Assembly: GCA_032027165.1 (NCBI GenBank)
Contig: JAVSMO010000001.1
Coordinates: forward strand, 991,548 to 1,055,547
Length of the DNA: 64,000 nucleotides
Direction: 5' to 3'
From: Denitratisoma sp.
Lineage (GTDB): Bacteria > Pseudomonadota > Gammaproteobacteria > Burkholderiales > Rhodocyclaceae
Part shown: positions 8,552-16,759 of the stretch, piece by piece
Layout: each line of letters opens with the position of its first letter
Position numbering within the stretch: position 1 is the first letter of the stretch
Notes under the pieces: model-generated
What the model saw: only the letters and a program-made list of their open reading frames with translations
Database searches by the model: none
What the model was told of the DNA's origin: nothing
Made by a program: the position numbers and the translations under genes

Positions 8552-10016
8552 ACAAATTCCCCGGCGCGAAGGTGTAGTGCAGCCGGGTGGTGAATGAGGT
8601 CGGGCAGAGCTCGATCTGCTCAACCAGGTTGGCCACCAGCTCCTTGGTTGCGGTTGCGTCGGCCTGGTCGATCAGGTTGGCCATGCCGGACAGGATGGCC
8701 GACACGTCTGATTCCCCGATTGCGCGCAGGACCTGGGCGGACTCACGCGCTTCATCGAGCCCGCGCAGTTCGTCAACGAGCCGGGCGCGATCGCGCTCGA
8801 GGCGCTCGATCTGGTCCAGGAATGGCCGCGGCTCGGTGGTGTCGGCCGCCAGGTCGGCCATGCGGCCGATCCGCGCAGTCAGATCCGCCAGCCGCTTGTG
8901 CAGGGTGCGGATCTGTTCCTCGTCTGGCGGGCAGCTCATCCGGCGCGCCTCGGCCGCCAGCTCGCGCACGAAGCGATCGGAGAGCAGGTCGCTTTTGATC
9001 CCCTCGATAACCAGGCGCTCCACCCGCTCGCGGGCGATACGGCGGCCTTTTCCAATGCGATAGCACCCATCCCCATCGCTCACCCATTTGCGGCCGTCCG
9101 GGGCGCGCAGCAGCCCGGACAGCAGGTATTCCGAGCGCGTCCGGTAGCTGGCCGGCCTGCCGGCCTCCAGGCGGGACAGAATCGCCTCTGCCTCCTCGGT
9201 CGAGATCAGGCGCTCGTGGGTGTCGTGATTCACCACCCATTCCGCGCGCGGCCGGCGCTTCATGCCGCCCTTGTAGCCGCCGCCGTTGATCCGCTCGGCG
9301 TGAACGTTCCAGACCGTGTGCCCGGCATAGGTGAGGGCGTTCCACTCGATGCCGATCAGGCTCGACGTGCTGACGCCGGTCAGCCCGGCCTCGGCTATCG
9401 CTGCTGTCCTGCTGATGCCAGCCGCCCTGGCCTTGAGATAGTCCCGCACCTGGTCGGCGCGCTCGCCGCGCACCAGGCGGGATTTTGTCACCGGCTGCCC
9501 GTCGCGGATCGCGCCTGTCTCGACGTGCTCGAGGCGGTAACCAAGCGGTGCCCGGCCGCCGGCGCGCCAGCCCTGGCGCACGTTTTCGGCCATCCCGCCG
9601 AGGCCCTTTTCCTTCGACATCAGACTGTGCAGCATGTCGAAGGCGCGCACCACCTGCTTGATCACCACGTCCATGATGGTGTTCGTCTCGGGCAGCTTCG
9701 AATAGAGCACCTTGACCCCGCGTTTTTCGCATTCGTAGTTGAACACGGCGGCCAGGTGCTGGTGCTGCCGCGCGATGCGGGCAGTGTCTAGGATGAGCAG
9801 ATAGTTCCAGCGCCGGTCGGCGCTCTTCAGGCTGCGCAGCAGCGCCTGGAACCCCGGCCGGAACTCGTCGTCGGCCCGTTCGACCGCGTCCTGGAATGTC
9901 TCAACGACCGTCAGCCTGCGCGACTTCGCAAGTTCCATCAGCTCCCGGCGCTGCGCGTCCGGGCTCACGTCGTGACGGTCCTTCGAGCTGCGCAGGTACA
10001 GGGCGGCGAGATCCAT
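8511..10016 (-). CDS. int: large serine recombinase (phage integrase)
   Basis: Site-specific recombinase of 501 residues. The N-terminal resolvase domain has the YLRSSKD motif with the likely nucleophile S11 and DTARIARQ arginines near residue 90. A recombinase domain follows (from about residue 150: APLGYRLE..., with LSGLLRAPDGRKW). A coiled-coil region rich in LxxRxxRL heptads (about 375-440) is near the C-terminus. The frame runs through the att core into tRNA-Glu: the last residues (SPRGFEPRLPP) are antisense tRNA, and the stop codon TGA is the complement of TCA in the anticodon loop. After excision the C-terminus would change. It is the last gene of a long leftward early region. Confidence 0.92.
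   Translation of the reverse strand: MDLAALYLRSSKDRHDVSPDAQRRELMELAKSRRLTVVETFQDAVERADDEFRPGFQALLRSLKSADRRWNYLLILDTARIARQHQHLAAVFNYECEKRGVKVLYSKLPETNTIMDVVIKQVVRAFDMLHSLMSKEKGLGGMAENVRQGWRAGGRAPLGYRLEHVETGAIRDGQPVTKSRLVRGERADQVRDYLKARAAGISRTAAIAEAGLTGVSTSSLIGIEWNALTYAGHTVWNVHAERINGGGYKGGMKRRPRAEWVVNHDTHERLISTEEAEAILSRLEAGRPASYRTRSEYLLSGLLRAPDGRKWVSDGDGCYRIGKGRRIARERVERLVIEGIKSDLLSDRFVRELAAEARRMSCPPDEEQIRTLHKRLADLTARIGRMADLAADTTEPRPFLDQIERLERDRARLVDELRGLDEARESAQVLRAIGESDVSAILSGMANLIDQADATATKELVANLVEQIELCPTSFTTRLHYTFAPGNLLASPRGFEPRLPP
8538..8552 (+). repeat. attL core (15-bp direct repeat)
   Basis: CCGTGGGGACGCCAA spans the last 14 bases of tRNA-Glu and one more base. It is identical to 46594-46608. 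Flanking sequences diverge immediately on both sides. Confidence 0.88.
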
Positions 10017-10132
10017 TTTTCTCCCAAATCGACAGGATCACAGGGGCCATCAGCCTAACCGCAAGCCGTCGATCGGGCAACCCGACCGATGGCAGGAGGG
10101 TGAGTTCAGGCTCATGGCGGCGGCGCGGCATG

Positions 10133-11341
10133 TCAGGTTTCTTCCAGCCCAAACAAGTCGTGCTGTTCCGCCCCATTGCCGTATATCGTCACAGGCAACC
10201 AGGTGTCGGCGGTCGGCTCCGAGCCGTCCCAGCCGTCCGGCCAGGTGCCGGCGGAGATCAGTTCGCGGATGCGCGCCTCCTCCTCAGCGTCGATCAGCCT
10301 GAAGCGCGTGTCGCCGACGCGGCGCTGTATGTCGAGAATCTGTTCAAGGGCATTCAGGCGGGCCTCGAAGGTCAGCGGCCCCATACGCTGCGGGTTCTTG
10401 CCGATCGACCCGTCCTTCAGACGCTCGACGCTGGACTTGCGCAAGCGCTGGGCAGGCTCGCGCAGCCAGCGGTAGATCGGCTTCAGCTCGTGCAGCGGCG
10501 CCAGGTGCGTCCAGCGCGACATGGCCAGGATGCTGTCCAGCGCCTTTTCCTCCTGGGCCAGCGGGCAGCCGACACAGCCGGTGCGAGCGTTGATCTCCTC
10601 GGCCTCGATGCCTCCGTAGGCGTCGGCGATGATCTCGGTGGGCCAGCCGCCGAACTCGTCGCGCGGCGCCCAATGGCGCAGCCATTCCCAGACGTGGCAA
10701 ACGCGCCAGTGCAGCAGTGGCGCCAGGGTGGCGATGCGGCCCTTGATTCCCTTGCTCTCCGGCAGCACCTGCTGATACCAGCCCTGGCCGCATTCGGCGC
10801 CGTCCTTGCCGCAGCTCATCTCGATTCGTCGGTCGCGGATCGCGCTCTCGCCCTGGCGCACGCCGGTGATGGTGAGCGCTGTGCCGTCGCCGAGCGATTC
10901 GGCGATCGCGGCAGCCATCGGGTCTACTTTGATCTGCCGGGTGCACCAGCGCAGGGTATTGTTGTTCGGCGGCGGCACTCCGCGGCCGAGGATGTAGACG
11001 AGGAAGCGCTTGTCCAGCGGCGCGCGCACGACACGGAATTCGATGCCGCGCCCGTCCAGATCATCCATGATCTCCTGGGCCGCGATAGCCAACGGCGGTA
11101 GCTCCTGGCGGGTATCGGCATAGAGCACCGTGAAGCGCTTCGGTGCCGCGATCCGGCCGCTGTCGATGAGCCAGCAGAGAAGCGTGAGCGTGGCGGTGCT
11201 GTCCTTGCCGCCAGACCAGGCGACTACCCAGTGGTCGTGCTCTGGCCCATATGCCTGCATGCTCTGGACGGTCAGCTCGATCGACTCCGTCATCTGCAGG
11301 CGCGCGCCGGTCTCGAAGAGGGAGAGGTCGCGGGCGGTCAC
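10133..11341 (-). CDS. DndC/PAPS-reductase-like PP-loop enzyme
   Basis: A 402-residue member of the adenine-nucleotide alpha-hydrolase (PP-loop) superfamily. The signature AWSGGKDST is at residues 41-49. Cysteines at C133 (RWCTRQ), C177, C184, C256 and C259 (TGCVGCP) are spaced like Fe-S ligands in DndC and PAPS reductase-like proteins. DndC acts in DNA phosphorothioation, while related phage proteins are usually called PAPS reductases. No dndB, dndD, dndE or cysteine desulfurase partner is in the prophage. It overlaps the DUF4031 gene by ATGA. A role in sulfur or nucleotide chemistry on nucleic acid is plausible, but the substrate is unknown. Confidence 0.8.
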   Translation of the reverse strand: MTARDLSLFETGARLQMTESIELTVQSMQAYGPEHDHWVVAWSGGKDSTATLTLLCWLIDSGRIAAPKRFTVLYADTRQELPPLAIAAQEIMDDLDGRGIEFRVVRAPLDKRFLVYILGRGVPPPNNNTLRWCTRQIKVDPMAAAIAESLGDGTALTITGVRQGESAIRDRRIEMSCGKDGAECGQGWYQQVLPESKGIKGRIATLAPLLHWRVCHVWEWLRHWAPRDEFGGWPTEIIADAYGGIEAEEINARTGCVGCPLAQEEKALDSILAMSRWTHLAPLHELKPIYRWLREPAQRLRKSSVERLKDGSIGKNPQRMGPLTFEARLNALEQILDIQRRVGDTRFRLIDAEEEARIRELISAGTWPDGWDGSEPTADTWLPVTIYGNGAEQHDLFGLEET

Positions 11342-11736
11342 GATTTCCCCTCGTCGTACAGTTCCACGAAGCGTTTATGCCCTTCCGCCAGGTGCGCCAG
11401 CGCGGTCTTTCCGTGGTTGCGCTGGTGGCCGACGCAGGTGTTGCGGGCCCATTCGACGGCGTCCGACGGGGAGCCGAGCTGCCCGGTTGCCCGGCGGCGC
11501 ATGGCCATGCAGCCGAGCTGGCGCATGGTCACCTCGACGGCGCCGAACCGGACGGCCAGATCCCGCTTGGCCAGGCAGATGTCGTAGTGGTCGCCCTGGT
11601 ACCAGCGCCGCTTCATCCCGATTCGCCCGGCCATCACGTGCAGCTCCGCCTCGGTATCGGCGATCATGTGGCACATGACCAGGCGGCCGTACCTGGCCCG
11701 CATGTTGTCGACGTAGACCGTCACTTTGCCCTCCAT
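11338..11736 (-). CDS. DUF4031 family protein
   Basis: A 132-residue protein from the ATG at 11736. The longer frame upstream is a shadow of the neighbouring gene, so that start is rejected. The segment VTVYVDNMRARYGRLVMCHM, then ADTEAELHVMA, RRWYQGDHYDI and LAKRDLAV, is the hallmark of the DUF4031 family. These are small enzymes or binding proteins of unknown role, common in phages and actinobacteria. The C-terminal 45 residues are extra. It is translationally coupled on both sides: 16 bases overlap with the 63-residue gene and ATGA with the PP-loop enzyme. Confidence 0.75.
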   Translation of the reverse strand: MEGKVTVYVDNMRARYGRLVMCHMIADTEAELHVMAGRIGMKRRWYQGDHYDICLAKRDLAVRFGAVEVTMRQLGCMAMRRRATGQLGSPSDAVEWARNTCVGHQRNHGKTALAHLAEGHKRFVELYDEGKS

Positions 11737-11912
11737 TCGGCCGGCACCCCGAGACGCCGCGCCCAGTCGCGACACTGACAGGCATCGGGCAGCGGCCGCT
11801 TGCCGTTCGCGCAGTCGATCAGCTCCTGCTCGACCTTGGCGCGCTCGTTCAGGGATCTCTCGTACATCCACATCCAGCGCCAGCGCGCGATGAATCGGTA
11901 GAGCCGCTTCAT
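11721..11912 (-). CDS. small phage protein (63 aa)
   Basis: A 63-residue basic protein starting MKRLYRFIARWRW. It has an aromatic/arginine-rich N-terminal helix and a short Cys-containing C-terminal half (DACQCRDWARRLGVP). The ATG overlaps the stop of the preceding 141-residue gene (ATGA). No function is recognised. The tight overlaps in the leftward early operon support that it is translated. Confidence 0.6.
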   Translation of the reverse strand: MKRLYRFIARWRWMWMYERSLNERAKVEQELIDCANGKRPLPDACQCRDWARRLGVPAEWRAK

Positions 11913-12334
11913 CGAGCCGCCCTTCGCTGGTGCCCGCGCTCCTTGTCCAGCGCCTCGTTGGCCGCGCGGAACAGCTCGCCGCTCTGTCTCTTCCAGAAGT
12001 CCTCGGAGACGTCGGCCATGGCGCGCAGCGCCCGCAGTTCGTCGCCGGTGGCGCCGAGGCGGCCGCGCGCCTTGAAGCGGTCGCGGATGTTCTCCAGGGC
12101 GATGCTGGCCAGGTCGCAGACGGCGAGGGTGGCCTGGTCGCCCTTGTGGTTCGCGGCCAGGGCGAGGAGATCCCGGCAATCGGCCAACACGTCGAACTGG
12201 TAGGGCTTGGCCCAGCCGCCGGCCAGGCCCTCGATGGCCAGGCGCTCTGTGAGGCCGACCTCCGGCGCCAGGTGCATGGCCACCAGGGTGGGACAGCGGG
12301 CGGGGCGCGGGCGGCGCTTGTGCTGGCTGGTCAT
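11909..12334 (-). CDS. phage hypothetical protein (141 aa)
   Basis: A 141-residue, mostly helical, charged protein starting MTSQHKRRPRP. The start at 12334 is chosen because it gives a 4-base overlap with the ASCH gene, and the longer frame shadows that gene. It has no recognisable motif. Phage proteins with a short basic N-terminus followed by helices (ERLAIEGLAGGWAKP, FDVLADCRDLLALA) occur in early regions of betaproteobacterial phages. Function is unknown. Confidence 0.6.
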   Translation of the reverse strand: MTSQHKRRPRPARCPTLVAMHLAPEVGLTERLAIEGLAGGWAKPYQFDVLADCRDLLALAANHKGDQATLAVCDLASIALENIRDRFKARGRLGATGDELRALRAMADVSEDFWKRQSGELFRAANEALDKERGHQRRAAR

Positions 12335-12948
12335 TTGACTCTCCGAAACTCGACCGCCCACACCCAGGGATTCGCCGCCCAGGAGCCGGGACCGTTGATG
12401 TGTTCCCACAGAGCGCGATAGCACTGCACCGGGTGGCTATACCAGTCGCTACCTGGCGCGTAGCGCCAGAGGGCAGCGGCTGTCCCAGGCATGGTTTCCT
12501 GATAGAGCCCTTCCGCGATGGCATCCGCTACGCTGATGTCCTGCAGCCGCTCGACTCGGACGGCGACGATCTCCAGGTCGATGCGCGATGCCCATCGTGG
12601 CATGTGGATGGATGGCCGGCGCTTGAATCCCCATCGCTTGAAGTCTGCATGGTCTTCATCGAACCATCTGTCGGCATCGTAGTAGTAGGGCTCCCATGTA
12701 TCCGCCCCCTCACGCATCATGCGGGGCGTGCGCTCCGGTCGTTCCCAACCGTTCTCCCGCACCCAGAGCCGGTCGCCAGGCTGTCCGTAAGGACAAGCCT
12801 TCAGCAAATCTTCAATGCTGCACCATGGCTTTTTGCTGCCTCTCGTCGAAACGGGCTGCGGCTTTATCACACGCCGCGTCTTCGTCTTAGTGTCGTCGAG
12901 GATGGCGCGCACCATCGGCGCCGAGAACAGGATCGGCCGCTCACGCAT
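12331..12948 (-). CDS. ASCH-domain phage protein
   Basis: A 205-residue protein beginning MRERPILFSAPMVRAILDD, with TKTKTRRVIKPQP soon after. This start (a PILFS segment, then a TKTxTRR strand) with a later G-D-LWVRE segment is typical of phage ASCH (PUA-like beta-barrel) proteins, which are proposed to bind RNA or modified nucleotides. The ATG at 12948 gives an 8-base overlap with the DUF5131 gene. It lies in a four-gene accessory run with DUF5131, DUF4031 and the PP-loop enzyme, hinting at nucleic-acid modification. Confidence 0.7.
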   Translation of the reverse strand: MRERPILFSAPMVRAILDDTKTKTRRVIKPQPVSTRGSKKPWCSIEDLLKACPYGQPGDRLWVRENGWERPERTPRMMREGADTWEPYYYDADRWFDEDHADFKRWGFKRRPSIHMPRWASRIDLEIVAVRVERLQDISVADAIAEGLYQETMPGTAAALWRYAPGSDWYSHPVQCYRALWEHINGPGSWAANPWVWAVEFRRVK

Positions 12949-13864
12949 GGGGCACCTCCGGGTATTCGTCGTGCAGAACGCCATCGAGCAGGCGGCCGGC
13001 GGCTTTCTTGCCGACGCGCGCCATCGCAACGTCGCCAAACGTATGGTGAGCCGCGCCGCCACCAATCAGCAGGTTCTGTCGGAAGGCGTCCGCGCGAGGG
13101 AGCCACTCGCCCCACTGCTTGAACAAGAACGGCACGCCGGCCGCGGCGCACTGGTCGCGCAGGGACCGAGCCCAATTCGGGTGCATGGAGCGCGCCTTCG
13201 GCCCTGACTCGCCGCCGACAATGCACCAGTCAATGGACGGCCCCATCATCTTGCGGGCTGCCTTCACCAGTTCTTTGACGGCGAAGTTGCTAGCATCGTT
13301 GTCCGGGTGATGGTGAACGCCGATCCATTGGCCGAGCGAGACCGGCCCAAGCAGCGGTTCGGCGGAAACCCACCGCATCGCCGCTGGCGTCTGCAGCAGA
13401 AGCGGAATCCTCTCGTCGGCCGCTGCCTGGTCCTCAACGCTCACGCCGATCTGGATGTTCGGCAGCGGCGTCCAGTCGAACTCTGACCACAGCAGGAACT
13501 GCATGCGGGCGGCCCGCTTGGTGAGGACCTGAAAAGTGTGCTGCGGGCAGGCCGCCATGACGTCGAAGACGGCGCGGATGAAATCGACCGGGACGTTATC
13601 GTGGAACAGGTCCGCCCTGGGGCAGACGAAGATCCTGCGCGGGCGCTTCCAGGTGAGCGGGCTGCGGGCGCCTGCCAGCGCTTCCGGGTGGCAGCGCACG
13701 TCGTTGAACGGGCGGCCGTACCACACGCTCTTCGGATTCTTAGACCATCGTGTTTCCACTTCCCGCTTGGCGTAGCAGTGCTTGCAGCCGGGCGAGATCG
13801 GGTCGCAGCCGGTGACGGGCGACCAGGTGGCTTCGGTCCATTCGATGGCGCTATTGTCAGCCAT
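12941..13864 (-). CDS. DUF5131 (phage Gp37/Gp68) protein
   Basis: A 307-residue phage protein. The N-terminus MADNSAIEWTEATWSPVTGC followed by SPGCKHCYAKR gives a C-x(7)-C-x2-C cluster, the signature of the Gp37/Gp68 (DUF5131) family. This family resembles radical-SAM-type TIM-barrel proteins and probably binds an Fe-S cluster. Further family segments include IFVCPRADLFH, TFQVLTKRA, IQIGVSVEDQ, WVSAEPLLGPV and VGGESGP. Function is unproven. It overlaps both neighbours by eight bases in the leftward early operon. Confidence 0.85.
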   Translation of the reverse strand: MADNSAIEWTEATWSPVTGCDPISPGCKHCYAKREVETRWSKNPKSVWYGRPFNDVRCHPEALAGARSPLTWKRPRRIFVCPRADLFHDNVPVDFIRAVFDVMAACPQHTFQVLTKRAARMQFLLWSEFDWTPLPNIQIGVSVEDQAAADERIPLLLQTPAAMRWVSAEPLLGPVSLGQWIGVHHHPDNDASNFAVKELVKAARKMMGPSIDWCIVGGESGPKARSMHPNWARSLRDQCAAAGVPFLFKQWGEWLPRADAFRQNLLIGGGAAHHTFGDVAMARVGKKAAGRLLDGVLHDEYPEVPHA

Positions 13865-14117
13865 TGATGTCCCCCAGCCCGATGCCGTTGAGGACCGTAC
13901 TGACCATCCTCCTGGCTTTCTCTTCGTTCATCTCAGCGAACGCCGCTTCGGCCGTGTCCCAGCCGCTGTCGGTGTCCGGGAACTTCAACGCGGTCGAGCA
14001 GAGGCCGAGGTCTTTCGGCTGGAAATACACGCGAACCTCCGGCGCTCTCTCCTCGTCGTTACTGAGCATGACGAGGACCTGGTCGTTGTCAGGCCCATAG
14101 AGCTTGGCAAAAGACAT
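13857..14117 (-). CDS. phage hypothetical protein (86 aa)
   Basis: An 86-residue acidic protein starting MSFAKLYGPDNDQVLVML, with several short beta-like stretches. It has a ribosome site AAAGGAT followed by an A6 run up to the ATG. It overlaps the DUF5131 gene by eight bases. No known domain is recognised. Confidence 0.65.
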   Translation of the reverse strand: MSFAKLYGPDNDQVLVMLSNDEERAPEVRVYFQPKDLGLCSTALKFPDTDSGWDTAEAAFAEMNEEKARRMVSTVLNGIGLGDING

Positions 14118-14120
14118 TTT

Positions 14121-14579
14121 TTATCCTTTCGGTTGATCTTCCGGAGCCGGCAACAGATTGCCGGCCTGGGCATGCTCGAGCACGGTCTTTCCGCTCGGCA
14201 GCAGAATCTGTCCCAGGAAGGCGCCCTCGAAACTGAGGATGCCGACCTCGATGGCGGTGATCTGCCCCTTGATCCAGTCGCGGAGGATCGAGCACACGCT
14301 GACCTGCGCCTGGTCGAAGGCGCGCGCCTCGTGCTGCTGCCGGGTGCGCCGATGTCTGGACGGGTTGTACGGGTATTCGCGCAGCCAGGCTGCGGCGTAG
14401 CCCTTGAAGCTCGCCTTCACCGTCACGTCGCGGTTGCGAAAACTGAACTGCACGATCAGCTCGCCGGCGACGTTGTCTGTCATCGTGCCGAAGCGGCTGC
14501 AGCCGAATCGGGTGAGGACCTTGCGGATGTCGTCCAGCGCCGCCGAGCCGCTGGTGGCGTTTTCGTAGGGGAGGCTCAT
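14121..14579 (-). CDS. phage hypothetical protein (152 aa)
   Basis: A 152-residue protein starting MSLPYENATSGSAALDDI. The first half resembles a compact alpha/beta fold (VLTRFGCSRFGTM, ELIVQFSFRNRDVTVKA). The second half is helical and contains ILRDWIKGQITAIEVG, reminiscent of phage proteins of the early region. It overlaps the helicase gene by ATGA. I cannot assign a function. Confidence 0.65.
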   Translation of the reverse strand: MSLPYENATSGSAALDDIRKVLTRFGCSRFGTMTDNVAGELIVQFSFRNRDVTVKASFKGYAAAWLREYPYNPSRHRRTRQQHEARAFDQAQVSVCSILRDWIKGQITAIEVGILSFEGAFLGQILLPSGKTVLEHAQAGNLLPAPEDQPKG

Positions 14580-16759
14580 GCCGCCACCCTCGTCCCGGAC
14601 CGCTCTTCGATCCTGCGCATCACCCGTGCTCGCTTTTCGGCCTGGCTCTCGATCGGCGCGTTCTTCGCCGGCGCCGGCTTGAAGCCGAGCAGCTGCGCCC
14701 AGGCGCTCACCGGCTGCGCCGCCGGCGGCCGGCCGCGCCTGGGTTTCTCGCGGTACATCTCGATGCCGATGCGGAAGCCTTTTCCCTCCAGCGCCGACAG
14801 GCGCTTGTGGTAGAGGCCGAACTCCTTCACCGTCATCATCACGGTGTGGCGGTACGGCTTGCGGGAATGCAGCAGCCGGCCGAGGCGCTGCAGGGACTGC
14901 GCCCGGCTGCCGTGGTGGAAGTTGAACTCGATCACCTCCTCCAGGTCCTGCACGTCGATGCCGCAGTCGCCCACCCGCGACATCACCACGGCGCGGTGGC
15001 CGGCCAGCACGTCCAGGCGGCGCTTCGTTTCGGCGTGGATGAAGGGGATGCCCAGCTCGGAGGAAATGCGCTTCCCGTCCGCGATCGCGTCCGAGAAAAC
15101 GATCGTCTTGCGCCGGCTAAGGACGCGGCCGAGGGCGCGGTGCTTCCCCTCGAGGTCGCGCACGATCAGCACCCGCACCGGCACGTCGGGCATCGTGCCG
15201 GCGTCGCGGAACTCCTGCCAGTCTTCGCCCAGGGCCAGGCCGGTCATCATCTGGATCAGGTCGGCGCGGCCGTCCTCGCGGAACGGCGTCGCCGAGAGCC
15301 CGACGCGGTACTCGGAGCCGATGGTCGCCAGCCTGCTGGCGTTGTTGCCGGGCAGGAATTGCGCCTCGTCGAAGCCGGCCACGGTGAAGCGGTCGTGGTC
15401 GAAGCGGTGCCGGGTCGCGTAGCCGTAGATCCGCACCCGGCTGCGAATCATGCCCTCGGCGTCCAGGATGTCGACGCGGTGGTGGTAGGGCTTCCAGACT
15501 TCGGCCACCCGCACCTGCCCGTGTTCCCGGAAGAAGGCGATCCACTGGTCGCGGATCGTGCGTGTGTGCACGAACAGCACGTGCTCGCCGGCGATGCGCG
15601 AAAACGCCATGCCGAGGAAATACATCTTGCCCTGGCCGGGCGGCCAGAAGACGCCGACGTTGCCGCTGGCCAGAAAGGCCTCGAAGGCGCGCGGCTGGCC
15701 TTCGCGCAGCTCGTAGTCCATCACGTTCGAGAGGAACCGGTGCAGCGGCACCGGGTTGGGCGGCGCCACCGACATGCCCGCCTCCAGCAGGCGGCGGAAG
15801 GAGAGGAAGGCGCGGCCGGCATTGCGTTTCGTGCTGAACACATAGCGCAGCAGCTCGTCCTCGCTCACCGGCGCGCCGGCCTGCGTCCAGAAGCGCCCGT
15901 CGCGCCAGGCCAGGCCCAGCTTGCCGGCGATCGCCGCCAGCGTGTCGGCCTCGCCGGGATCCTCGTCGGCGAAGAGCGCTTTCTCGCTGAACCTTGAGAC
16001 GATGCAGCCGCAGCGCGGGCAGGTCGCGTTGGCATACAGCGGCGCCCAGAAATCCGTCCCGCCCACGGCCGCGCAGCTCTCCAGGCTGTACTGGTGCTCG
16101 CGCTCGACCAGCTCGACCTCGCCGTGGTGGATCCGGAAGCCCGTCGGCGTCATTTTTGAGCCGTCCTTCCAGCTATCCGAGCGGCAGGTCAGGCGCATGA
16201 ACTTCGGCGGATCCGGCAGCCGGTCCAGCTCGAGCACGCCGCGCGCGTACTTATCTGCCGCCCGGTAATCGACCACCTCCGGGTGCCGGCGCAGGAAGGC
16301 CGTCAGCCACTCGACCTTCACCCGCCGCGACCAGACCTCCCCGTTGCGGCCGTACTCCGGATAGCTCTTCAGCCAGCCGTCGTCGATGAAGCGCCGCCAG
16401 AGCCGGTGATCCAGCTTCAGCAGGTGCTCCAGGTCGTAGACCGTGAAGTCCTCGTTGTGCCTGGTCGAGTGGCCGATCCTCTTCAGACGGTTCACGATCC
16501 CCGACATGCCGCAGCCGAGGTGCGCCATGACCTCCTGCGGCGGCAGCTTGCCCCAGCTGTCCCGCAGATACTGGTCCTTCTCCGGCGTCCATTCGATGCG
16601 CTTGCGGGCGCTCTTGTAGCCGCCGCGCTTCGCCGCCGTGATGATGTTGTGGCGCCTGACGCCGTACTGCCTGATCAGCCCCTCGATCGTCTCCGTGGTG
16701 CCGTCGTAGACCTTCGCGATCTCGCGGACCTGGTCTTCGGTCAGCAGCGGCGCGCTCAT
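14576..16759 (-). CDS. SF2 DEAD/DEAH-like helicase with N-terminal HTH
   Basis: A 727-residue protein. The N-terminus has a homeodomain-like/GcrA-like helix-turn-helix (about 55-100: KDQYLRDSWGKLPPQEVMA...VNRLKRIGH) and a zinc-knuckle remnant (CPRCGC, 247-252). The helicase core has motif I PPGQGKMY (373-380), a variant motif II DEAQ (464-467), motif III SATP (489-492) and motif VI QRLGR (623-627). It probably remodels DNA or replication forks in phage replication. The start at 16759 overlaps the upstream membrane gene by ATGA, while an open frame extending further upstream is only that gene's shadow. GQGK replaces the usual GxGKT, which is noteworthy. Confidence 0.87.
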   Translation of the reverse strand: MSAPLLTEDQVREIAKVYDGTTETIEGLIRQYGVRRHNIITAAKRGGYKSARKRIEWTPEKDQYLRDSWGKLPPQEVMAHLGCGMSGIVNRLKRIGHSTRHNEDFTVYDLEHLLKLDHRLWRRFIDDGWLKSYPEYGRNGEVWSRRVKVEWLTAFLRRHPEVVDYRAADKYARGVLELDRLPDPPKFMRLTCRSDSWKDGSKMTPTGFRIHHGEVELVEREHQYSLESCAAVGGTDFWAPLYANATCPRCGCIVSRFSEKALFADEDPGEADTLAAIAGKLGLAWRDGRFWTQAGAPVSEDELLRYVFSTKRNAGRAFLSFRRLLEAGMSVAPPNPVPLHRFLSNVMDYELREGQPRAFEAFLASGNVGVFWPPGQGKMYFLGMAFSRIAGEHVLFVHTRTIRDQWIAFFREHGQVRVAEVWKPYHHRVDILDAEGMIRSRVRIYGYATRHRFDHDRFTVAGFDEAQFLPGNNASRLATIGSEYRVGLSATPFREDGRADLIQMMTGLALGEDWQEFRDAGTMPDVPVRVLIVRDLEGKHRALGRVLSRRKTIVFSDAIADGKRISSELGIPFIHAETKRRLDVLAGHRAVVMSRVGDCGIDVQDLEEVIEFNFHHGSRAQSLQRLGRLLHSRKPYRHTVMMTVKEFGLYHKRLSALEGKGFRIGIEMYREKPRRGRPPAAQPVSAWAQLLGFKPAPAKNAPIESQAEKRARVMRRIEERSGTRVAA

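Noticed and set aside
10133..11341. Complete DNA phosphorothioation (Dnd) system
   Set aside because: Only a DndC-like protein is present; no DndA, B, D, E or Ssp partners were seen in the window.
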